From: Cupriavidus phytohabitans
GTDB taxonomy: Bacteria > Pseudomonadota > Gammaproteobacteria > Burkholderiales > Burkholderiaceae
NCBI RefSeq assembly: GCF_000426345.1
Contig: NZ_AUFE01000009.1
Coordinates: 1-64,000 of the forward strand
Length of the DNA: 64,000 nucleotides
Direction of reading: 5' to 3'
Below, in pieces: positions 58,962 to 64,000 of this stretch. The stretch's first letter is position 1, and each line of letters begins with the position of its first letter. The notes below the pieces were generated by a model. That model worked only from the letters and a program-made list of their open reading frames with translations. It was not told where the DNA came from and did no database searches. Both the position numbers and the translations under genes were made by a program.

Positions 58962-59395
58962 TCAATAGCCGACCGTGTAACGCTGGCGCGAATGCGCCGG
59001 CTTTTCGATCTCGTCGAGCATCGCAATCGCGTAGTCCTCCATCGCCAGTTCTTGCCCGCGGCATCGCTCAGCAGGGCTTCCTCGCCGATACGGAAGTTGC
59101 CGGTGCGCTCGCCCGGCTCGAACAGCGCCGACGGCGACAGGAAGGTCCAGTCGATCTGTTGCTCGCCATGCAGCGCATTGAGGAAATCGCGGCCCGCCAG
59201 GGCTTCGGTCTGGTACGCCTGGGGAAAGGTCGGCGTATCCACCAGTTGCACATCCGGTGCGACATGGAGGCTGCCCGCGCCGCCCACCACCAACAGGCGA
59301 GGCACGCCGGCCTGGCGCACCGCCGAGGTGACCTGATGCGCGTTCAGTTGCGCGAAGCGTGCCATGCTGATGACGACGTCACGATGGCAGGGACG
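58962..59395 (-). pseudogene. Remnant of an NAD(P)-binding oxidoreductase (NmrA/SDR-like), frameshifted and truncated
   Basis: Reading on the minus strand from about 59395, the segment R-D-V-V-I-S-M-A-R-F-A-Q-L-N-A-H through V-V-G-G-A-G-S-L, L-V-D-T-P, E-A-L-A-G-R-D-F-L and F-E-P-G-E-R-T-G-N-F matches the C-terminal two thirds of the NAD(P)H-binding oxidoreductases of the YwnB/NmrA type. Near 59045 the frame shifts by one, and the family's end continues in another frame as A-M-E-D-Y-A-I-A-M-L-D-E-I-E-K-P and R-Y-T-V-G-Y with stop at 58962. The N-terminal Rossmann part with G-x-x-G-x-x-G is missing. tRNA-Leu lies upstream. I infer a decayed gene. Confidence 0.8.
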
Positions 59396-59611
59396 GGGAC
59401 GCGATATGGTGGTCGTCGGAATGCCGGAATCGCCACTGAAGCTGTTACACTCCTCGACATTGCCGGGCCGATGTGGTTTGGTTGCCGCGCAAGGCATTGC
59501 GCGCGGTTTCAGGGACGGGAAAAACCCCGTACGCTCACGTATGACACCGCGGCGGATTGCCGCCAAGCAAGGAGTGGAAGTTGCCGGATCTGGTACGCCA
59601 ACAATGCGCCG

Positions 59612-59652
59612 AAAACAAAAAACCCGCAGGGCTCGAAAGCGCTGCGGGTTTC
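59612..59652 (-). terminator. Terminator of tRNA-Leu
   Basis: AAACCCGCAG (59620-59629) and CTGCGGGTTT (59642-59651) form a 10-bp stem; on the minus strand it is followed by TTTTTTGTTTTC. It sits ten bases beyond the tRNA 3' end. The remaining sequence from 59396 to 59611 shows no gene I can support. Confidence 0.88.
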
Positions 59653-59661
59653 CCGGTGATC

Positions 59662-59748
59662 TGGTGCCCAGGAGAGGACTCGAACCTCCACAGTGTTGCC
59701 ACCGCTAGGACCTGAACCTAGTGCGTCTACCAATTCCGCCACCTGGGC
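59662..59748 (-). tRNA. tRNA-Leu (anticodon CAG)
   Basis: The acceptor GCCCAGG pairs with CCTGGGC and CCA is encoded. The D arm TGGCGGAATTGGTAGACGCA and the long variable arm are typical of leucine tRNAs. The anticodon loop TTCAGGT gives CAG, reading CUG, the dominant Leu codon in this GC-rich genome. It is divergent from rnr, whose start is only about 50 bases away. Confidence 0.97.
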
Positions 59749-59794
59749 AGGTGTCGAAACAACCGAAGCGCTCATTATAGAGAGCGCGAGAATT

Positions 59795-62416
59795 TTGTCA
59801 AATAGTTTCCAGAAAAAATTGAATCAGAACAACTATCCGATCCCCAGCCGGGAAGAAATCCTGGGCGTGCTGAGAACGTCGGGATCTCCGCAGTCGGCAG
59901 GCGATATCGCCAAGGCCCTGTCGGTCACGCGCAAGGAGCATGACGGCTTCCAGAAGCGCCTGGCAGCGATGGAACGCGACGGCCAGATCGAACTGAACCG
60001 CAAGGGCCGCTATGAACTGGCCCACCAGCCCAACTTCGTCACCGGCCGCGTGCAGGGCCATCGCGACGGCTTCGGCTTCCTGATCCGCGACGATGGCGAA
60101 GACGATATCTTCCTGCCCGAGCGCGAGCTGCAGAAGGCCATGCACAACGACCGCGCGCAAGTGCGCGTGGTGGGCTACGACCGCCGCGGCCGGCCCGAGG
60201 GCCAGATCGTCGAGATCATCGAGCGCGCCAACCGCTACGTGATCGGACGGCTGCTGAGCGAGGGCGGCGTGCTGGTGGTCGCGCCGGAGGACAAGCGCAT
60301 CAGCCAGGACATCCTGATTCCGCCCAAGGCGCAGGGCAAGGCGCGCGTGGGGCAGGTGGTCAGCGTCGAGCTGATCGAATATCCCGACCGCTATGTGCAG
60401 CCGGTGGGCCGCGTGGTGGAAATCCTCGGCGAGATCGACGATCCCGGCATGGAGATCGAGATCGCGGTGCGCAAGTATGGCGTGCCGCACGCCTTCTCCC
60501 CGGCGGCGGCCAAGGAAGCCGCCGCATTGCCGGACGAGGTGCGCCAGGCCGACCTGGACCACCGCATCGACCTGCGTGACATCCCGTTGGTGACCATCGA
60601 CGGCGAAGACGCGCGCGACTTCGACGACGCGGTCTATTGCGAGCCGGTCAAGATCGGCCGTGCGAAAGGCTGGCGCCTGATCGTGGCGATCGCCGATGTG
60701 TCGCATTACGTGCGCCCCGGCGCGTCGCTGGATGCCGATGCGCTGGACCGCGCCACTTCTGTCTACTTCCCCCGCCGCGTGATTCCGATGCTGCCGGAGA
60801 AGCTGTCCAACGGACTGTGCTCGCTCAATCCCAACGTCGACCGGCTGTGCATGGTCTGCGATGCGGTGCTCACCGCCAAGGGCGAACTCAAGGGCTACCA
60901 GTTCTATCCCGCGGTGATGCACTCGACCGCGCGCCTGACCTACAACGAGGTCTGGTCGGTCCTGTCCAACACCAAGGGTCCCGAGGCACACAAGCGTGCC
61001 GAGCTGGTGCCGCACCTGCAGAACCTGTACGAGCTGTTCCAGGTCCTGCTCAAGGCGCGGCGCGAGCGTGGCGCGATCGACTTCGACACCACCGAGACCT
61101 ATATCGTCTGCAATGCGCAGGGCAAGATCGAGCAGATCCTGCCGCGCACCCGCAACGATGCGCACCGGCTGATCGAGGAATGCATGCTGACCGCCAACGT
61201 GTGCGCGGCGGATTTCCTCGAGCGCTTCAAGCACCCGGCGCTGTACCGCATCCACGCCGGCCCCAGCGAAGAGAAGCTGAAGAACCTGCGCGAGTTCCTG
61301 AAGACCGCCGGCCTGTCGCTGGGCGGCGGCGACAAGCCGCAGGCGTCCGACTATGCCGAGGTGATGGACAAGATCAAGTCCCGCCCCGATGCGCCGATGC
61401 TGCAGACGATGCTGCTGCGCTCGATGCAGCAGGCCGTCTACAGCCCCGACAACATCGGCCACTTCGGCCTGGCGTACGGGGCCTATGCGCACTTCACCAG
61501 CCCGATCCGCCGCTATCCCGACCTGCTGGTGCACCGCGCGATCAAGGCCGTGCTTGCGCACACCAAGTACCAGCCGGCCTTTGCGCACGGTACCGAGCTG
61601 AACACCGCGATCTCGCCCAAGGCGCGCCGCCTGCAGGCCAAGGACGCCGAGCAGAAGGCGGAACTGGCCGCCGCGCGCGCCAGGCGCAACGAGGCGATCT
61701 GGGACGAGCTTGGCCTGCATTGCTCGGCCAACGAGCGCCGCGCCGACGAAGCGTCGCGCGATGTCGAGGCCTGGCTCAAGTGCTACTTCATGCGCGACAA
61801 GCTGGGCAGCGATTTTGCCGGCACCGTCAGCGCCGTGACGTCGTTTGGCATCTTCGTGCAGCTCGACGAACTATATGTCGAGGGGCTGGTGCACGTGACC
61901 GAACTGGGCAGCGATTACTTCCAGTACGACGAGGCCCGCAATGAACTGCGTGGCGAGCGCACCGGCATCCGTTATCGCCTGACCGACCGCGTGCGCGTGC
62001 AGGTCTCGCGTGTGGACCTCGATGCACGCAAGATCGATTTCCGCCTCGTGCAGGAGCCATCGGCCAAGACATTGCGCGCGCGCGCAACGGGCACCGACAC
62101 CCAGCCGCGCGTTCCGGCCGCCCATGCGGTGCCGGCGCGCAAGAAGGGCCGCCAGCTGGCGGCGCTGCTGGGCGGATCGTCCAAGCCGGAGGAGTCGTTC
62201 GACGAGACGCTCGACCGCGTGATCGAGGAGCAGCCGGTGTTCGAAGCGGTGATCACGCCGCTCAAGCCACACATCGGTACTGGCGGCAAGCCGGCCAAGC
62301 GCGCGGCCAAGCCCAAGCCCGCGCACCTGGAGAAGCCGCGCAAGCCGGCTTCGAAGTCACGTCCTGCCAAAACGGCCGGCAAGTCCGCCGCCAAGCGCAC
62401 GCCGCGCAAGCGTTAA
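59795..62416 (+). CDS. rnr: Ribonuclease R
   Basis: The roughly 873-residue 3'-5' exoribonuclease degrades structured RNA and helps in mRNA turnover and ribosome quality control. Visible are the N-terminal helix-turn-helix (I-P-S-R-E-E-I-L-G-V-L), the cold-shock domains (G-R-V-Q-G-H-R-D-G-F-G-F-L), the RNB catalytic D-G-E-D-A-R-D-F-D-D-A-V, the S1 domain (F-A-G-T-V-S-A-V-T-S-F-G-I-F-V) and a Lys/Ala-rich tail. No ATG is in place: TTG 59795 (S-N-S-F-Q-K-K-L-N-Q-N) is my preferred start, TTG 59819 the alternative. Confidence 0.95.
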   Translation: MSNSFQKKLNQNNYPIPSREEILGVLRTSGSPQSAGDIAKALSVTRKEHDGFQKRLAAMERDGQIELNRKGRYELAHQPNFVTGRVQGHRDGFGFLIRDDGEDDIFLPERELQKAMHNDRAQVRVVGYDRRGRPEGQIVEIIERANRYVIGRLLSEGGVLVVAPEDKRISQDILIPPKAQGKARVGQVVSVELIEYPDRYVQPVGRVVEILGEIDDPGMEIEIAVRKYGVPHAFSPAAAKEAAALPDEVRQADLDHRIDLRDIPLVTIDGEDARDFDDAVYCEPVKIGRAKGWRLIVAIADVSHYVRPGASLDADALDRATSVYFPRRVIPMLPEKLSNGLCSLNPNVDRLCMVCDAVLTAKGELKGYQFYPAVMHSTARLTYNEVWSVLSNTKGPEAHKRAELVPHLQNLYELFQVLLKARRERGAIDFDTTETYIVCNAQGKIEQILPRTRNDAHRLIEECMLTANVCAADFLERFKHPALYRIHAGPSEEKLKNLREFLKTAGLSLGGGDKPQASDYAEVMDKIKSRPDAPMLQTMLLRSMQQAVYSPDNIGHFGLAYGAYAHFTSPIRRYPDLLVHRAIKAVLAHTKYQPAFAHGTELNTAISPKARRLQAKDAEQKAELAAARARRNEAIWDELGLHCSANERRADEASRDVEAWLKCYFMRDKLGSDFAGTVSAVTSFGIFVQLDELYVEGLVHVTELGSDYFQYDEARNELRGERTGIRYRLTDRVRVQVSRVDLDARKIDFRLVQEPSAKTLRARATGTDTQPRVPAAHAVPARKKGRQLAALLGGSSKPEESFDETLDRVIEEQPVFEAVITPLKPHIGTGGKPAKRAAKPKPAHLEKPRKPASKSRPAKTAGKSAAKRTPRKR

Positions 62417-62443
62417 GGCACGTCAGGCCTGGTTAAGGCTAAC

Positions 62444-62470
62444 CGCTGTCCCCGCTGCGCGGGGACAGCG
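62444..62470 (+). terminator. Perfect hairpin between rnr and rlmB
   Basis: CGCTGTCCCCGC (62444-62455) and GCGGGGACAGCG (62459-62470) form a 12-bp perfect stem with loop TGC. No T-run follows. A TACAAT sequence begins ten bases further on. Confidence 0.65.
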
Positions 62471-62480
62471 CCCGGGCGAG

Positions 62481-62486
62481 TACAAT
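62481..62486 (+). promoter_or_regulatory. TACAAT element seven bases before rlmB
   Basis: TACAAT is followed by CGCGCCC and the ATG at 62494, as at dnaX and surE. No good -35 is seen. Confidence 0.45.
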
Positions 62487-62493
62487 CGCGCCC

Positions 62494-63237
62494 ATGGCTA
62501 AACAAAAACTCCTGATCGGCTTCCACGCCGTGACCGCGCGCCTGCGGCAAGATCCCAAGGGCGTGTCGGATATCTACATCGAATCCGCCCGCCGCGACCG
62601 GCGCATGCAAGACTTCGTGCGCCTGGCCGAAAGCCTGGGCGTGCGCCTGCATCCGGTCGACGCCGAGCGCCTGCGCGGCATGGCGGGCACCGACCGGCAC
62701 CAGGGCGTGGTCGCGCGGGCCGAAGACGTTGCCCTCGCGCTGAACCTGGACGAACTGCTGGATGGCATCGAAGGCACGCCGCTGCTGCTGGTGCTCGACG
62801 GCGTCACCGATCCCCACAACCTGGGTGCCTGCCTGCGCGTGGCCGATGGCGCCGGCGCGCACGCGGTGATCGCGCCCAAGGACCGCAGCGTCGGCCTCAA
62901 TGCAACCGTGGCCAAGGTGGCCAGCGGCGCGGCCGAGACCGTGCCGTATATCACCGTGACCAACCTGGCGCGCACGCTGCGCGAGCTGCAGGAACGCGGC
63001 ATCTGGGTGATCGGAACCGCCGACGGTACCGAGAAATCCCTCTACGACATCGACTTCAAGGGCCCGACCGCGATCGTGATGGGCGCCGAAGGGGAGGGCA
63101 TGCGCCGCCTGACGCGCGAGACCTGCGACGAACTGGTCGGCATCCCGATGGCCGGCGGTGTCGAGAGCCTCAACGTCTCGGTGGCCAGCGGCGTCTGCCT
63201 GTACGAGGCGGTGCGCCAGCGGCGCGTGCCGCGCTGA
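62494..63237 (+). CDS. rlmB: 23S rRNA (guanosine-2'-O)-methyltransferase RlmB
   Basis: The 247-residue SpoU-family enzyme methylates G2251 in 23S rRNA. The N-terminal substrate domain ([12 protein letters not shown]) is followed by the knotted catalytic domain with [19 protein letters not shown] and [17 protein letters not shown]. It follows rnr as in E. coli. A sirtuin gene starts four bases after its stop. Confidence 0.96.
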   Translation: MAKQKLLIGFHAVTARLRQDPKGVSDIYIESARRDRRMQDFVRLAESLGVRLHPVDAERLRGMAGTDRHQGVVARAEDVALALNLDELLDGIEGTPLLLVLDGVTDPHNLGACLRVADGAGAHAVIAPKDRSVGLNATVAKVASGAAETVPYITVTNLARTLRELQERGIWVIGTADGTEKSLYDIDFKGPTAIVMGAEGEGMRRLTRETCDELVGIPMAGGVESLNVSVASGVCLYEAVRQRRVPR

Positions 63238-63241
63238 CGCC

Positions 63242-64000
63242 ATGGTGGCCGATCCGCTGCGCCCCACCTCTGAGCCCTGGCCCGGGATGGAAGAGGCGAG
63301 TCGGCTGATAGCGCAGGCGCGCAGCATCTTCGTGCTGACCGGCGCCGGTATTTCGGCCGAGTCGGGCGTGCCGACCTTCCGCGATGCGATGACTGGCCTG
63401 TGGGAACGGTTCAATCCGGAGGAACTGGCCAGCGAAGAGGCCTACCGGCGCCAGCCCGAACTGGTGTGGGAGTGGTATCTGCACCGGCGCGCGCTGGTCG
63501 CGGGCGCGCATCCCAATCCGGCGCACCACGCGCTGGTGGCGCTGGCCGTGCAAAAGCGTGTCACGCTGGTGACGCAGAATGTCGACGGCCTGCACCAGCG
63601 TGCCGGCAGCCAGCATGTGATCGAGCTGCATGGCAACCTGTTCGCCAACAAATGGCTGGAGGGGTGCGGACGCTGCGACGAAGCCAGCGCGTTGCCCGGC
63701 ATGCCGCCGCGCTGCCACTTGTGCGGGGCGCTGATGCGCCCGGGGGTGGTGTGGTTCGGCGAAGACCTGCCGCGCGTGGCGCGCTTTCGTGCCGAGCATG
63801 CGGCGCAGACCTCGGACCTGTGCCTGGTAGTGGGAACGTCGGGACTGGTCTATCCCGCTGCCGCGCTGCCGGCGCTGGCGAAGGAGCACGGCGCGCCCGT
63901 CATCGTGATCAACCCGCTGCCGTCCGCGCTGGACCAGACCGCGGACCTCGTGGTGCAGGCAGCGGCAGGCGCCTGCCTGCCGCTGCTGTGGCCGCAGCCG
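63242..64000 (+). CDS. Sirtuin (NAD-dependent protein deacylase), cut by window end
   Basis: The reading frame is open from ATG 63242 to the end of the window (253 codons). It shows the NAD-binding G-A-G-I-S-A-E-S-G-V-P-T-F-R-D, T-Q-N-V-D-G-L-H-Q-R-A-G, the catalytic His in E-L-H-G-N-L, a four-cysteine zinc site (C-G-R-C...C-H-L-C) and V-G-T-S-G-L-V-Y-P-A-A. Tyr79 and Arg82 in W-E-W-Y-L-H-R-R match the Y-x-x-R pair that lets class III sirtuins (SIRT5/CobB) remove succinyl or malonyl groups. It is likely co-transcribed with rlmB. The final C-terminal residues lie outside the window. Confidence 0.9.
   Translation, partial: MVADPLRPTSEPWPGMEEASRLIAQARSIFVLTGAGISAESGVPTFRDAMTGLWERFNPEELASEEAYRRQPELVWEWYLHRRALVAGAHPNPAHHALVALAVQKRVTLVTQNVDGLHQRAGSQHVIELHGNLFANKWLEGCGRCDEASALPGMPPRCHLCGALMRPGVVWFGEDLPRVARFRAEHAAQTSDLCLVVGTSGLVYPAAALPALAKEHGAPVIVINPLPSALDQTADLVVQAAAGACLPLLWPQP

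Noticed and set aside
59798..61720. 640-codon minus-strand open frame opposite rnr
   Set aside because: The plus strand encodes clear RNase R domains; the antisense frame has no recognisable features.

Overview
This window is GC-rich (roughly two thirds G+C) chromosomal DNA from a beta-proteobacterium of the Burkholderiales. It most resembles Cupriavidus/Ralstonia. The evidence is a Burkholderia-type porin, an orphan Bug-type periplasmic receptor, a stand-alone HisZ, a B12-dependent NrdJ and the gene order ndk-rlmN-pilW-rodZ-ispG-hisS-yfgM-bamB-der-hfq-hflX-hflK-hflC-hisZ-purA. The species call is an inference from gene content and protein similarity recalled from memory; no database search was run. 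Almost every base belongs to an ordinary core or near-core gene. I see no insertion sequence, prophage, CRISPR array, toxin-antitoxin or defence island.

Layout. 1-270: tRNA-Glu and tRNA-Asp with a shared terminator. 348-7053, mostly minus strand: a MATE efflux pump, a GT-C membrane glycosyltransferase, zinc-free L31 (rpmE2), the MtfA metallopeptidase, rho and trxA. 7505-14511: a small unknown protein and an overlapping AddB/AddA-like helicase-nuclease pair. 14717-14814, minus: the 4.5S signal recognition particle RNA, lying between addA and nrdJ. 15033-20940: nrdJ, dnaX, ebfC and recR. 20997-25328: a LysR regulator, a class III CoA-transferase, an HMG-CoA-lyase-like enzyme and a Bug receptor, which look like one small organic-acid catabolic unit. 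25520-28325: a NitT/TauT-type ABC importer. 28297-30440, minus: a TctE/TctD-like two-component system, divergent from a porin (30690-31748). 31946-32926, minus: a quinone oxidoreductase. 33158-37749: the stationary-phase cluster surE-pcm-nlpD-rpoS plus a DEDD exonuclease. 37783-40950: an EEP-fold hydrolase, rlmD and a Bax-inhibitor-1-like membrane protein. 41325-58902: the long housekeeping cluster from ndk to purA and a phosphoribosyltransferase. 58962-59395: remains of an NAD(P)-binding oxidoreductase. 59662-59748, minus: tRNA-Leu. 59795-64000: rnr, rlmB and a sirtuin cut by the window end.

Functional themes. Genome maintenance: AddAB-like nuclease, NrdJ, DnaX, EbfC, RecR. RNA handling and translation: Rho, Hfq, RNase R, RlmB, RlmD, RlmN, Der, HflX, SRP RNA, HisS. 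Envelope and protein quality control: BamB, YfgM, HflKC, NlpD, RodZ, PilW. Adaptation: RpoS, SurE, Pcm.

The points I would look at again are small-scale: the SRP RNA with a compensatory tetraloop-closing pair, an Anr/FNR-like site before nrdJ, near-leaderless TACAAT-to-ATG spacings at dnaX, surE and rlmB, a 20-bp dyad between the quinone oxidoreductase and surE, a GAAAG repeat in the TctD/porin promoter region, an acidic tract in RpoS, a broken oxidoreductase beside tRNA-Leu, and a stem-loop with a T-rich tail just before der. I did not find a convincing undescribed multi-gene system here.
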